DNA of 64,000 nucleotides from Achatina immaculata (GCA_009760885.1 CM019692.1:51830355-51894354); one strand, 5' to 3'. Shown: positions 21,334 through 33,106, counted from the stretch's first letter. Notes: generated by a model not told the origin, from the sequence alone. Made by a program: numbers and translations.

Positions 21334-23130
21334 AACATAAGGGATCGTGACACCCGGAAAGAAACGAGGTCGTGACACAGAAATTCCGTAGCTTAGATTT
21401 CTTTCTCTCACGTCTCACTAAAGTGCTTTGTCTACGATTTTTTCGAGGTCTAATCATACAAAATTTGTTCTCTTACTTTACTGTACCAAAGCCTCGTAGT
21501 TTCCTATTTATAAAAAATTATAAAAAATTGTTCATTAAATCTATATCCGAAACTAACTTCATGTAATAAGTATTCGTTCGTTTGTTATTGTTGTCCAAGT
21601 TTGCACCAGACATGGCAGGAGACCGTGTGTATGTTTGTCTAGTTGGTACCTGCTAGAGAGAATGAATCTAAACTACGGAATTTCTGTGTCACGACCTCGT
21701 TTCTTTCCGGGTGTCACGATCCCTTATGTTTGCTGAGCACTTACTAAAGACTATGTCGACAAAACACCTTTTTTGGGGTGCTAGTTGGCTAAGTCGATAG
21801 TAAGCTGTTCTCTCGTGGCTAGACACCTGCTCGTCCTACCGGAGTCCGTGTTCGAATCCCAGGTAATTCTCTTGTGATTTTTCTTTCTCTCACGTCTCAC
21901 TAAAGTGCTTTGTCTACGATTTTTTCGAGGTCTAATCATACAAAATGTGTTCTCTTACTTTAAAGAAAAGAGGCGGGAGCTATGACACAGTTCAACATGA
22001 GTCATTTCTAACCTCAAATCATATACACCAATACAATCAAACACTTTAGTCTCGCTTATTTTTTTTTTTTTACACTGTATAATCTTCACTACATTTCAAC
22101 AAGCACGACCACTTCCTGAACCACTTTTACTTTCCAACAACCTGTTGAAGATCATTTTTACTACTTCGGAATTAAGCTCCTTATTCATCATATATCACAT
22201 CAATTTCTCTGTCATTTTTTGTTTTTCACCTATGTGTAAAAAAAAGTCAAAGTTTTATCTGGAACCAAACAGAATTAATCATTCAAAATGTTATGATAAA
22301 CTGTTTGAATGCATCTAAGACGGAATTACGGCTACAGAAAACAAACTCTGACACGTAGAGTTTGCGGTGCCACAAGTCGCCGCCTTTGTAAAACGTGAAT
22401 TTACTTTTGATATGAAACCACTTTACTGTTACTGCTAGAAGACAAATACATTACTATCACAAAGTCGTACAGAAATTCTACTTACTTAAGTACCTGGCAG
22501 TCATTACCGTCGTTAGCTGTCAAGAAATGCTACTTACTTGTGCATATGGCAGTCAACAGTACCATCCAGATCACTCTATTCAGCAGCGAAAAAGAACAAA
22601 ATCCTGCAGTTACTTCTAACACTCCTTCACCAACCTACACATACACAACGTCCGCGTTATTTATAGAAAGCAGTTGCTTGGTTCGTGAAGCTTAGCATAG
22701 GTAGGCACCTTCCTTCAGCTGGTAGGAGTAGCTGTTTCGTGAGAATACAGGGAGGGCTAACGGAAAACGGCGTACACTTGAAAACTCATAGGATTGGTTT
22801 GCGTAATGCACCGAGTTATTTCAGGGAGGCAGAGCGACGAGGGTTCTAGTCGTAGTTTTGATCTAAATCTGTGTTACTTTTATGTGTTTCAGGATTACTT
22901 CGCGCTGTAAGGTCAGAACCGCCTGAATGAGTGGTTCTCACACTTGGCGCTTCCGACTCTGTGGCGAGTCTTTTAGTTTTGTGGCCCGGTTGGAGTGGGG
23001 GGGGGGGGTAGAAATGACAAGCCAGATGTTTGGGTTACTTTGCACCTTTGAGCAACAATCAACATCATCAGGTGCCGTGCCGACGGGCGTTGGCTATTGT
23101 GTCTCTACATAGCACCTGATCCTCCATGCA
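21331..23130. repeat. 1.8-kb tandem duplication, copy 2
   Basis: Offset of about 1.8 kb from copy 1. The junction shares only GCA, so it looks like a microhomology join. The left arm of the foldback element is missing in this copy. Confidence 0.95.
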
Positions 23131-23420
23131 GGCCATCAGTTCAATCGGCGATCTCCTCACACCATCTCATCAAACTGTCCAGTATCATTTCTCTTGGACT
23201 TCAGCTGGCTCTTCTTCCCTCTATTTTTCCTGTTGTTACATTATTTTCAATATTTTCCCTCTTCTCATTGCATGCCTTATGAAAGTACATTGTGTTTTGA
23301 CAAGATCTCTTGTTGTCCCTCCAGCCGTCCTCATACATTCTTTAATCTTTGTTGCCCAGGGAACTGGCAACATTCTTCCTGAAAAGCCACATTCAGTAGC
23401 AACGTAAGTAGGATAATTTG
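23063..23420 (-). mobile_element. LINE family 1, 5'-truncated copy
   Basis: Reverse complement of the last ~350 bp of the 10655-12267 element, with an internal deletion and frame breaks (RMLPVPWATKI.ECMRTAGGT). The ATCATC tail is at 23063. Confidence 0.85.
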
Positions 23421-23504
23421 TATACACAAATCTGTCACTATAAAGTTTCTACTTAACAGGGTCTCCCAGAGAAATTTTCTAAGCTGGTGCAAAATTATCC
23501 CCCC

Positions 23505-24036
23505 CCCCCCCGCTCGGCTAACATTATTGATTATCTATTCTGTTTTCTTCCACTACAGCCCCACTCCCTCCCCCCGCTCTGCTAACATTATTGATTATCT
23601 ATTCTGTTTTCTTCCACTACAGCCCCACTCCCTCCACTCCTGCCCCCGCTAACATTATTGATTATCTATTCTGTTTTCTTCCACTACAGCCCCACTCCCT
23701 CCACTCCTGCCCCCGCTAACATTATTGATTATCTATTCTGTTTTCTTCCACTACAGCCCCACTCCACCCACTCCTCCCCCCGCTAACATTATTGATTATC
23801 TATTCTGTTTTCTTCCTCTACAGCCCCACTCCCCCCCCCCCCGCTCGGTTAACATTATTGATTATCTATTCTGTTTTCTTCCACTACAGCCCCACTCCAC
23901 CCACTCCTCCCCCCGTTAACATTATTGATTATCTATTCTGTTTTCTTCCACTACAGCCCCACTCCCTCCACTCCTGCCCCCGCTAACATTATTGATTATC
24001 TATTCTGTTTTCTTCCACTACAGCCCCACTCCACCC
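23505..24036. repeat. ~67-bp minisatellite, eight units
   Basis: Each unit runs GCTAACATTATTGATTATC, TATTCTGTTTTCTTCCACTA, then CAGCCCCACTCC and a variable C-rich spacer. Every unit contains a branch-point-like TAAC and a pyrimidine tract ending in CTACAG, a good match to a 3' splice site. Open frames here are by-products of the repeat. Confidence 0.95.
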
Positions 24037-24217
24037 CACCCCCAAACAGGGGAAGCCCTCCGGCATCTAGGACAATACTACAGCTGGACATCCCCCCCCC
24101 CCCGAAACATTGGGTCTACGGCCTATGCCATAGGGAGGTGTCCAAGTAGCTCAGTGGCAGCGCAGATCCTGACTGTAAAGAGGCGTAACTATGGCAACAG
24201 ATACCATCAGTGATGGA

Positions 24218-24499
24218 CTATAGATAAGGTTGAGCACCACTGATTTGCTCGAAGTATTCGCCGTTGAATTCGAAAGAATTTAGGTTTAGTACTAGCTGTG
24301 CAAGTCTGATTATGGTGTCCGTGCAGGTGATGGGGTGAGGGTCTTTGCCGAGAAAATAGCGGAGTGCTAAGAGTCCATCCTCATGGGGGATAGAAGTGTA
24401 TAGGGAGCAGACATCAAGGAGAAAGATGTGACAGGTGTGGTGTTGAGAGAGTGTGATTGTATCAAATAAAATTTCTATTGACACAAACAGGCTTGTCAC
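24218..24499 (-). mobile_element. Penelope-like retroelement RT fragment
   Basis: The minus-strand frame contains FLLDVCSLYTSIPHEDGLLA and later NSFEFNGEYFEQISGA, which are core blocks of Penelope-like reverse transcriptases. About 90 codons remain; the rest of the element is absent. It ends 10 bp from the transposon at 24509. Confidence 0.85.
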
Positions 24500-24508
24500 C
24501 GACTTATA

Positions 24509-25861
24509 CAGGGTGTTTTTAAAGTCTCTCTACAGTTTCTACAAAAACAAAAAAAAATCGAAAAATGAAGTAAATGACGTCATCACAAAATGTGCTAAAA
24601 AGTCATTTAATTAGGTACAGTAGTGACGGCAATGATACAACGCTGTTTTGGGTTAGCTGGAATGTACCACTGAAATATTCATTATAACAGGTGTTGGAAA
24701 TGTCCACCACGGGCTTCAAGACATGACTGTACACGTCTCTTTATATTGTCAAATACCTTGTGCAACGTGTCTGTTGTTATTTCTTGAATGGTAATTCTGA
24801 TTGCTTCTTTCAGGTCCTCGGTTGTTTGTACATTATTTTTGTAAATATTTCCTTTCAGGAAACCTCATAGATAATAATCTAATGGATTTAGATCTGGAGA
24901 ACGAGCAGGTCAAATTCCACGAGATATTATGCGATTTGTGAAAATTTCTTCCAAAAGACAATGTGTTGCTCTAGCTGTGTGTGCAGTTGCACCATCTTGC
25001 TGGAACCACGCTTCTTCAATTTCACATTCATTCAGCTGTTCTAAAAAAAGGTTCCAGAATGTCAGTACGGTATTTATAATGTTGTTGAAGAAAATTGGTC
25101 TTATTAAACGTTTTCTACTGAAGGCACACCATACCCCAATTTTCGCATCGTGTACCGGCGCTTCATGAAATGCATTGGGTTTAACACTGGTCCAAATACG
25201 ATTATTTTTGGCTATTAACGTATAGATAAAACCATGCCTCATCAGAGGAGAATGTTAAATGGAGAATTGACTCGTCTTCTTCAGCTAAAAATGCTTGAAA
25301 CCACGTGGAGTAGTTGACTCTGGATTGATTGTTACACTCTTTTTGTTCAGACACAACTGAAATCTTGTATGGAGGAAAACTGAAACGATGTTTAAGAATT
25401 CTGTGCACTGTGCTCAGTGATACTTTCACTTCTTGCGACATTTTCCTTAAGGACTTGCATGGACTTTTCAGCATTTTATCTTGTATATCTAGACATTTTT
25501 CTTCAGACACATCAGGCCTACCAGATCGCGGAGCATCTTTCACAGTTCCCGTATCACGAAACTTATTCAACAAATTTCTAACCGTAGTGCAATGAGGATG
25601 TTGTTTATCAGGACATTTTGCTATAAATCTTTGAACAACCATCCATGTGTATCAACCGCCATTTCGAAACACTTGTTCAACCAAAAAATTCTTTCTTCCG
25701 TTGATAACACCATTCTGTTTTGAGTGCAAAAAAAATTTCTACAGCAGATGGCAACCGTTCACTGCATTTTTCTTCACGATTGACTGTGCAGCACATTTTT
25801 TATGACGTCATTTTCTTCATTTTTACATAGAAAGTGTAGTGAGACTTTAAAAACACTCTAG
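24509..25861 (-). mobile_element. Mariner/Tc1-superfamily transposon with broken transposase
   Basis: Terminal inverted repeats of about 30 bp: CAGGGTGTTTTTAAAGTCTC at the left, and the right end reads TAGAGTGTTTTTAAAGTCTC on the other strand. The transposase reads on the minus strand from an ATG at 25713: N-terminal helix-turn-helix with a frameshift near 25640; SGRPDVSEEK linker; first catalytic Asp in SSDEAWF (about 25220); second in WFQQDGATAHTA; third in SPDLNPLDYYL. Two Trp codons in the last block have become stops. By eye, 38 residues separate the second and third Asp, unlike the 34 of classical mariners. Inactive copy. Confidence 0.92.
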
Positions 25862-26339
25862 AACTCCTTTAAGAAGGCCGTTACGGTACTAGCAGGTTGT
25901 TTTGTGACGTATCAGCTTTGTTTAGTTTGTGTAATACAAAATCATGTAGTGGTAGTAGCAGAGATCACAGCTAGACAAGAATCAGGCCATAGGCGGGGGA
26001 AATGGTAGGTATATGTCGTGGGGGGGGGGGCAGAGACACTAAGTTTAGCTGCTATGGGCCTAGGTTAATCTCACCATTACATAGACGCCAATGTTACAGA
26101 ATTCCATTCAAGTTTTTTCCCCCCACATTCAAGCTGTTCGCCCTTTACATAAGATCTGCTTCCCGGATGTGTACAATATTCTAGGCTAGGAAATGAACAT
26201 ACTGCAAGCGATGAAACAAATAGGCTCTTTAAAATGGCGTAACGTTGTTATTTGTATATGCATGTCTAGAGAAAACTCTCTTGATTTAAAAAAAATTGTT
26301 TCGTTGTTGTTTGTTCACACAACGCATCACCAGAAAGGA
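25862..26339. other. No supported gene
   Basis: Contains a G-run at about 26020 and no recognised exon or repeat. Confidence 0.4.
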
Positions 26340-26730
26340 GTTTTATATAATGATGGGAGAACGTGTGATTTCCACTCCACCCCCCCCTTTCTCTTGTACG
26401 ATGATGGGGAAAATTACTGCTTTATATCTCCCCCCCCCCCTTGTAAGATGATGGGAAAACTAGTGCTTCCTATTCTTCCTCCTGTAAGATGATGGGAAAA
26501 CTAATGCTTTCTATTCCTCCTCTTGTAAAATGATGGGAAAACTAATGCTTTCTATCCCCCCCCTCTTGTAAGATGATGGGAAAACTAGTGCTTTCTATCC
26601 CCCCTCTTGTAAGATGATGGGAAAACTAGTGCTTTCTATCCCCCCCTTGTAAGATGATGGGAAAACTAGTGCTTTCTATCCCCCTCTCTTGTAAGATGAT
26701 GGGAAAACTAGTGCTTTCTATCCCAACTAC
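26340..26730. repeat. ~42-bp minisatellite (TTGTAAGATGATGGGAAAACTAGTGCTTTCTATCCCC)n
   Basis: Around nine units with a C-run of variable length. It is followed directly by a degenerate LINE end. Confidence 0.93.
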
Positions 26731-26811
26731 TCCCCTTCTGCTTATCATAGTAATGACCTATTTTGTTTTCAGCCATTACGACCCCTTCCCTCTTCAGGTC
26801 CTTCAGGCCCT

Positions 26812-26970
26812 CCATTAAAAGAGAGGAGAAGATGGCTGTAAGACATCGTTGACGATCTGCGAATGGACGCATCAGCAGCAGGGCATCTTGCTCACAACCG
26901 AGAGGCCTACAGGAGATCTGTTAGGGAGGCAAAGTTCCGCAAGGGACATGCAAATGACTGACAGACTGTT
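26812..26970 (+). mobile_element. LINE family 2, 3'-end fragment
   Basis: Plus-strand match to the conserved C-terminus (ATCGTTGACGATCTGCGAAT, NREAYR-coding stretch) ending in a GACTGACAGACTG tail. Confidence 0.85.
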
Positions 26971-27384
26971 CTGTCAGCTCACTATACTGAATACGACACA
27001 AAGAAGCACGTGATGTGAACTAAAAGATCTTTGTTTTTTGTTAGTCAAAGGCAACACAGTAAACGTTAATATGAAGTGAGGTATATTTCTTTATTCTCTT
27101 GTAACTTGATCAGATACTTAATGTATCTTAGTTATAAACAGATCATGAGCTGAAGCGACTTGGTTCTGACCTTCATGTGGGCAAAACTAGCTTGGGCGGG
27201 GTGGGGGGGGGGGTCCTGCACTGAAGAAAGGAGATTCTTTTTCTCTTCCACTTCCAGACCTTTTCTCCTGGTTGCCATGGCCACCTGGCTTGTTTATACT
27301 TGCTCTTGCACTCTCTGGTGTCTTGATCAGTTTTCTTTCTCCGTAAGTTTACAACCAGTTTCATGGGTGATCAGGGAAAAGGAG

Positions 27385-27625
27385 ATGGACATATGTTGGT
27401 CACGTGATGAGAAGAAACGATCAGAGAATCCCAAAACAAGCTATCAAGTGGAACACAACCGGCCAAAGAAAAAGAGGCAGACCGCGAGAAACTCTGAAGA
27501 GGACATTGTTAAGAGAGGCCAAATTAATAGGCATAAAATCCCTTGATGAGGTTGAAAAGCTCGCCGAAAACAGGAAAAACTGGCGAACTACCTTGCGGGC
27601 TCTATGTGACGTTTAACGGCATGGG
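27385..27625 (+). mobile_element. LINE family 3, 3'-end fragment, copy 1
   Basis: The frame reads QAIKWNTTGQRKRGRPRETL, then KRTLLREAK and EKLAENRKNWRTTLRALCDV, the usual end of a LINE ORF. A close copy is at 49770-50030. Both share the GGCATGGGAAGGATATA terminus. Confidence 0.88.
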
Positions 27626-27629
27626 AAGG

Positions 27630-28180
27630 ATATATATGTTTACAATAGCAGTTCACACTGTTATATCTTCTGTAAAAGCAATGCCCTACATTTAAGTGAT
27701 CGGAGGGATGGTCTTGGTCCGTATTAAAATTCACATACAAGGATGTACTGCTCTCTTCCCTTCCCCTCTTTCTCTCACAGACACACGAACACTCCCTCTC
27801 ACACCTCCACACTCTACACAGCAATCCCTGCAAGGTACGTAACCAAGTCTATTTTTTATAGTAATAAGAGCGCTCTTTACAGCCTTTCCTCCCTTGTATT
27901 ATTGGCCAGTGATTTTTGTCCACTTTTCTGACGCCATAAGCTGCCATTTTGTATCTGAAGTCTGAACATCACTCACAAAGCAGCCATGCATCAACGCTGG
28001 CTGTAGCTCGCTTCCTCCTCTTTTTTTCTAGCTCCCCTCCCCTTTCTAACCCTGGCGAGAAGAACAACAATCTACTGTTAATAAAGCGTGGAGATTCCAT
28101 TTAAAAAAATGTCAAGACACTTCTTCCCACCCCCTTCCACGCCACCCTCACCCTCAGCACCCCCCCCCCCCGGCATATTG
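27630..28180. other. No supported gene
   Basis: Mixed-composition sequence; no exon pair or known repeat was recognised. Confidence 0.4.
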
Positions 28181-28187
28181 CCTGTGG

Positions 28188-28905
28188 ACCCCTTTTTCCA
28201 GTATAAGAACAGTTGTGGACCCCTTTTTCCAGTATAAGAACAGTTGTGGACCCCTTTTTCCGGTATAAGAACAGTTGTGGACCCCCTTTTCCAGTATAAG
28301 AACAGTTGTGGACCCCCTTTTCCAGTATAAGAACAGTTGTGGACCCAATTTTCCAGTAATAAGAACAGTTGTGGACCCAATTTTCCAGTATAAGAACAGT
28401 TGTGGACCCAATTTTCCAGTATAAGAACAGTTGTGGACCCCCTTTTCCTATATAAGAACAGTTGTGGACCTCTTTTTTCAGTATAAGAACAATTGTGGAT
28501 CCATTTTGCAGTATAAGAACAGTTATGGACCTCCTTGTCCAGTATAAGAACAGTTGTGGACCCCCTTTTCCTATATAAGAACAGTTGTGGACCCCCTTTT
28601 CCAGTATAAGAATAGTTTTGGACCACCTTTCCAGTATAAGAGCAGTTATGGACCCCCTTTCCAGTTTAAGAACATTTTGTGGACCTTCATTCCAGTATAA
28701 GAGTAGTTGTGGACCGTGGACCCTCTTTCCAGTATAGGAACAACTATGAACCCTCTTTCCAGTATAAGAATAGTTGTGGACCCCTGTGGATTCTCTTTCC
28801 AGTATAAGAACTGCTGTGAATCCCCGTGGATTCTCTTTCCACTATAAGAACTGCTGTGAATCCCCATGGATTCTCTTTCCACTATAAGAACAGTTGTGGA
28901 CCCCT
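28188..28905. repeat. ~31-bp minisatellite (GTGGACCCCCTTTTCCAGTATAAGAACAGTT)n
   Basis: About 23 units, clean at the left and increasingly diverged to the right. Because 31 is not a multiple of 3, the array is open in several frames; the 182- and 85-codon frames are artefacts of the repeat. Confidence 0.95.
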
Positions 28906-29053
28906 AATTAAGATAAAGCGATAGATAGAACGTAAATGATGCTAATATATTATTTTAAAACCTGAGTCAGTCTGTTTGCTTGTCTGCGGACCTAGAAAAG
29001 TCCTTCTACAAACCTCCTATGGGTCTGTCGACCCCAGGTTAAGAACCACTGTT
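28906..29053 (-). mobile_element. hAT-like element terminus
   Basis: The minus strand starts CAGTGGTTCTTAACCTGGGG, the usual end of hAT MITEs, and runs into the GGTCCAC-rich minisatellite at 28188-28905. The opposite end was not found. Confidence 0.5.
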
Positions 29054-29128
29054 GTAGAGTTTTCTAGTGATTACCAAGCTCCACAGTTTGGGACACGTAT
29101 CAGATATATTTAAATTTATTTGTCCACT

Positions 29129-29130
29129 CA

Positions 29131-29166
<36 letters not shown>

Positions 29167-29180
29167 TCTCTCCTCTCTCT
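29129..29180. repeat. (CT)n microsatellite
   Basis: Almost pure CT dinucleotides with single interruptions. Confidence 0.95.
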
Positions 29181-29344
29181 TTCTCTGCATATCTTTATTC
29201 TCTCATTTTCTCTCTGTTTCATTTCTTGCATGTATACACACCCACACAGAAGTACCTACACAAATGCAGACAGTACCGAACTTCTATACAGCTTCACGCA
29301 GTCCTAATGAGGGAAGGGGCGGGGGTAGTGGGGGTCAAGCCGAT

Positions 29345-29862
29345 GCGCCTAGGGCTTCTCATACTGTAAGACAGCGCCCGGGAAGGTGACTTCCCCTACT
29401 GTAAGACTGCGCCCGGAAAGGTGGCTTCCCCTGTTGTAAGACAGGGCCTGGGAAGGGCTTTTCCCCTGTTGTAAGTTAGGGACCGGGAAGGGGGCTTCCC
29501 TTGTTGTAAGAAAGGGACCGGGAAGGGGGCTTCCCCTGTTGTAAGATAGGGACCGGGAAGGGGGCTTCCCCTGTTGTAAGATAGGGACCGGGAAGGGGGC
29601 TTCCCCTGTTGTAAGATAGGGACCGGGAAGGGGGCTTCCCTTGTTGTAAGATAGGGACCGGGAAGGGGGCTTCCCCTGTTGTAAGATAGGGACCGGGAAG
29701 GGGGCTTCCCTTGTTGTAAGATAGGGACCGGGAAGGGGGCTTCCCTTGTTGTAAGAAAGGGACCGGGAAGGGGGCTTCCCTTGTTGTAAGAAAGGGACCG
29801 AGAAGGGGGCTTCCCTTGTTGTAAGAAAGGGACTGGGAAGGGGGCTTCCCCTGTTTAAAAAA
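29345..29862. repeat. ~35-bp minisatellite (GACCGGGAAGGGGGCTTCCCTTGTTGTAAGAAAGG)n
   Basis: Around 14 units. Each contains a small inverted repeat (GGGAAG...CTTCCC), so each unit can fold. Confidence 0.95.
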
Positions 29863-29869
29863 AGGGAAG

Positions 29870-30515
29870 GGGATGAAAACCGAATGGCTAATCAATAGGA
29901 TAAGCGGGAGGAGGTGGTGGAGGGGGGGGGATAAAAGAAGAAACAGATTTCCACCAACTTGGAAAATTCCTTTGGGGACTTCACATGCAAAATTTACTAG
30001 CCTCTTTAACTCTTCATCTTCTTCCTTAACTATCACAGTTCTTTACCACTCTTTCTCCCACGCTGTAGGCACACAAACAAACACGTACACAGACGTTGAC
30101 GTATTCAGTCCAAATTTATCTATTTTCTAACAGAAAAAGCGCAGCCATAACAGGGGGGGGGGGCATCAACTCATTAAATTTCAAGTCCCCACTTTTGCTT
30201 TCTAATTCACCTATTTCTCTCTCCAGCTAAAACATTCAGATGTAAACACTTAAAATACACTGGGTGATCTTAACTGCAATTGTCTGTTAAGGTTTTCTTT
30301 CGTCTGTCGCTGACCCAGTTTCGAATTAAGCGCGTAATCGTTGCCTGACAAGCGAGGATTCATTAAGTGGCGAGCTAAGATGTTACTTCCGAGATAACTC
30401 GAGATCCCGCGAGAATAAGTTTCTAACTTCCAGTACAGAAGATGGGAGCAAGTACTCAACAAACTCAGTAAGAGGAGGTTTGGCGAGCAAACATTTTTAT
30501 AGAATTAGCGCAAGT

Positions 30516-30555
<40 letters not shown>

Positions 30556-31200
30556 TAGAGAGAAAGAGAGAGAGAGAGAAGGGTGAAAATAATGAAACGA
30601 TTATGATAATAATGACAAAGGTGAAGAATAAAAAAGAAGATAAAAATAATGATAACGATGATGGTTACAGCGAAAAAAGGGATAGTAAAACATGATGATG
30701 ATGATGATACTCTGCAACAAACATAATGGTGGCATTACTGACTGATACGTTTCGAGACATCTCATGTCAACAAATCTCATGTCGTTTCAATCTTCTGCAC
30801 TTTGTACACACCTCTCAAGTCTTTTGAGCTGTCCTTTGCTCCCTGCCATGATAGAGAGACCAGCAAAGTAAACAAAAAGTGCTCACAAAAACTGTGCGTT
30901 AGGCTGAGGTTAATGTGGCCTCTGATTTAGTCATGTTATACATAAATTGTGGAACAAAGATCAGTTTATTGCGTGTTTAATCATTTGTTTACGTTTTGAA
31001 TTATATATTTTTTCCAATTTCTCCCGTCTTCTTCCTTTTCTCCTACTTCTACCTTTTCCCCTACCTCTTCTTCCTTTTCTTCTGCCTCTTCTTCATTTTC
31101 TCCTACCTCTTCTCTCTTTGCGTCGTCTTCGTCATGTTCTTCCTCATCCTCCTTCTCCTTCCTTCTTATACTCCTCTTCGTCTTCCTCCTTCTTGTGTTA
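29870..31200. other. No supported gene; includes (GA)n at 30520-30580
   Basis: A G-run near 29920 and 30155, a GA microsatellite, a GAT microsatellite near 30690, and a CTT/CTTC-rich stretch at 31020-31200. The acidic or Leu/Phe-rich frames here are by-products of composition. Confidence 0.5.
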
Positions 31201-31202
31201 TT

Positions 31203-31233
31203 ACCACTGCTGCTGCTGCTGCTGCTACTACTA

Positions 31234-31265
<32 letters not shown>

Positions 31266-31272
31266 ACTACTA
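31203..31272. repeat. (CTG/CTA)n microsatellite, left part
   Basis: The triplet array is interrupted at 31273 by a mariner-type element and continues at 32257. Confidence 0.92.
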
Positions 31273-32256
31273 CAGGGTCCGGTATAAAGCATAGCTGGAT
31301 TTAACTGACGTAGTGCGCAGAAACTAAATACTTGTGAAAAAAACATGACGTCAGAGATTAAGCAGACAAAAAGTCATTTTTAACAATGGTTTCTTGGCAA
31401 ACACAAAATGGCGCATTCACCCTTGAAACTTATTTTAAAAGTGGAGAATCGTCTATTACTGTACAGCGAACGTTTCGTCGCCATTTTGAGTTGCATCCCC
31501 GTGATAATGTTTCCGATGAAGGACACAACAGGTGGGTCAAAAAATTTAAGGAAACCGCTAAGTGCCTTAATAACAAGTCTACTGGTCGTCCAAGAACTCA
31601 ACAGACTCCTGAACGAATTCAAGAAGTCCGCAACGCATTGTTGAGTAGCCCTCGGTGATCAGCTGTTATGAACGCTTTGGCACCTGGCATCCTCTAACTG
31701 TTAATAGTGATCTATATGTGCAGATGCTAACTGAATACTTAATTCCAGACTTGGCCAATAGAAATAAGAGACTAATATGGTTTCAACAAGATGGACCAAC
31801 TGCCCACACAGCCCGTCAGTCCATGGCCATGCTGCGACAAGCATTTCCCAATCGCCTTATTTCCAGATTTGGGGATATTCATTTGCCGACAAGGTCATCG
31901 GATTTATCGGCCGCAGACTTCTTTTTTTTTTTGTGGGGGTACCTCAAGAACACGGTGCATGCTAGACGACCACAGTCAATTGCAGACCTAAAATATCGAA
32001 TGCGACACTGCATTCAAAATATCCTCTTTGAACATGTTAAACGGTGTTATGCGGGAATTTTCCAGAAGCCTGGCTGAATGTATGAAATGTAATGGCGGTC
32101 ATCTAACCGGCGTAATTTTCAAAACCTAAATATGATTGTTAGTAATAATAAAAATACCTTTTCTGAGTTTCATTTCACTTTTGTTACCAAAAACATGTAT
32201 AAAGCTTATTTATTTTCTATTTTAAAAATCCAGCTATTGCTTTGTGTCGGAACCTG
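31273..32256 (+). mobile_element. Deleted mariner-type element inserted in a CTA microsatellite
   Basis: Both ends are flanked by TA. Terminal inverted repeats: CAGGGTCCGGTATAAAGCAT at the left, and on the other strand CAGGTTCCGACACAAAGCAA at the right. The first frame (31386-31658) has the DNA-binding half: LETYFKSGESSITVQRTFRR, then TGRPRTQQT. The second (31655-32077) resumes after a deletion: LIWFQQDGPTAHTARQSMAM holds the second catalytic Asp, followed by LSAADFFFFLWGYLKN. The segment with the first Asp is gone, so it is non-autonomous. Confidence 0.9.
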
Positions 32257-32570
32257 TACTACTATTACTGCTCTACTATTACAGCTACAAGAACAACAAC
32301 AACAACAACAACAACTACTACTACTACTACTACTACTAATACTTCTACTACTACTACTAATACTACTACTACTACTACAATAACAACAACTACTATCACT
32401 ACTACTACAACCACTATTACTACTATTACTACTATTGCTGCTACTACTACTACTACCACTACAAGCTGCTGCTACTACTACTACTACCCCTACGATTACC
32501 ATTACTTCAAGTACTACTACTATTACTAGTATTACTACTACAATTATTACAACTACTACTGCTACTATAG
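32257..32570. repeat. (TAC)n / (AAC)n microsatellite, right part
   Basis: Imperfect triplet array about 310 bp long. Long Thr, Ser or Val frames through it are not genes. Confidence 0.93.
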
Positions 32571-32697
32571 CAGGTGGTAGATGGAAAGGGAGAGCAGCCG
32601 ACGAATAATGTTGGTTATGGACACCATTCTATGACGGTAGACAGGTGATCTCAATGTAGGGACAATGGCTACGATCACTGACTCGTACAATCACTGC

Positions 32698-33106
32698 CCG
32701 GAAACTTAAAAAAAGAGCTGAGAAACACATAAATGCCTTTGAATGTAAATGCTACAGAAGAATTCTTCAAGTATCATGGACGCAGAAAAGAAGAAATATA
32801 TCAATACTACAAGAACTTAATATTGAAGAAGGTTGGCTAGTAAAGAGGACTAAACAGAGAAAACTTAAATATTTTTGGCACATTAAACGTCAGGAGAATT
32901 TAGAGAAGACCGTCTTGGAAGGATTCATAATGGGAAAAAAGAAGGAGACGAAGACCAAGGCGAAGATGGTTGTAAGACAACGTTGACAATCTGCAAATGG
33001 ATGCATCAGCATCAGGTGATTTTGCTTACAACCGAGAGTCCTACAGAAGTGCTGTTAGGGAGGCAAAGTTCCGCCAAGGGACATGCAAATGACTGACTGA
33101 CTGACT
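32698..33106 (+). mobile_element. LINE family 2, 5'-truncated copy
   Basis: The longest copy in the window. It includes codons for RRILQVSWTQKRRNISILQE, a KRQENLEKTVLEGFIMGKK stretch and the NRESYRSAVREAKFR end, with a GACTGACTGACTG tail that runs straight into a CTA microsatellite. Confidence 0.92.

Noticed and set aside
23505..24036. A CRISPR-like regular repeat array
   Set aside because: Units are tandem with only short C-rich variation and no unique spacers; the window is eukaryotic.
27160..27546. 128-codon plus-strand frame
   Set aside because: Its second half is the LINE family 3 end in the wrong frame and its first half is unrelated sequence with a G-run.
28078..28882. 182-codon repetitive frame resembling a fibrous protein
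   Set aside because: Arises from the 31-bp minisatellite; units decay and lose frame, with no start context or splice sites.
29476..30036. 186-codon Pro/Ser-rich frame
   Set aside because: Follows a 35-bp minisatellite; three units make one coding period by arithmetic, not by selection.
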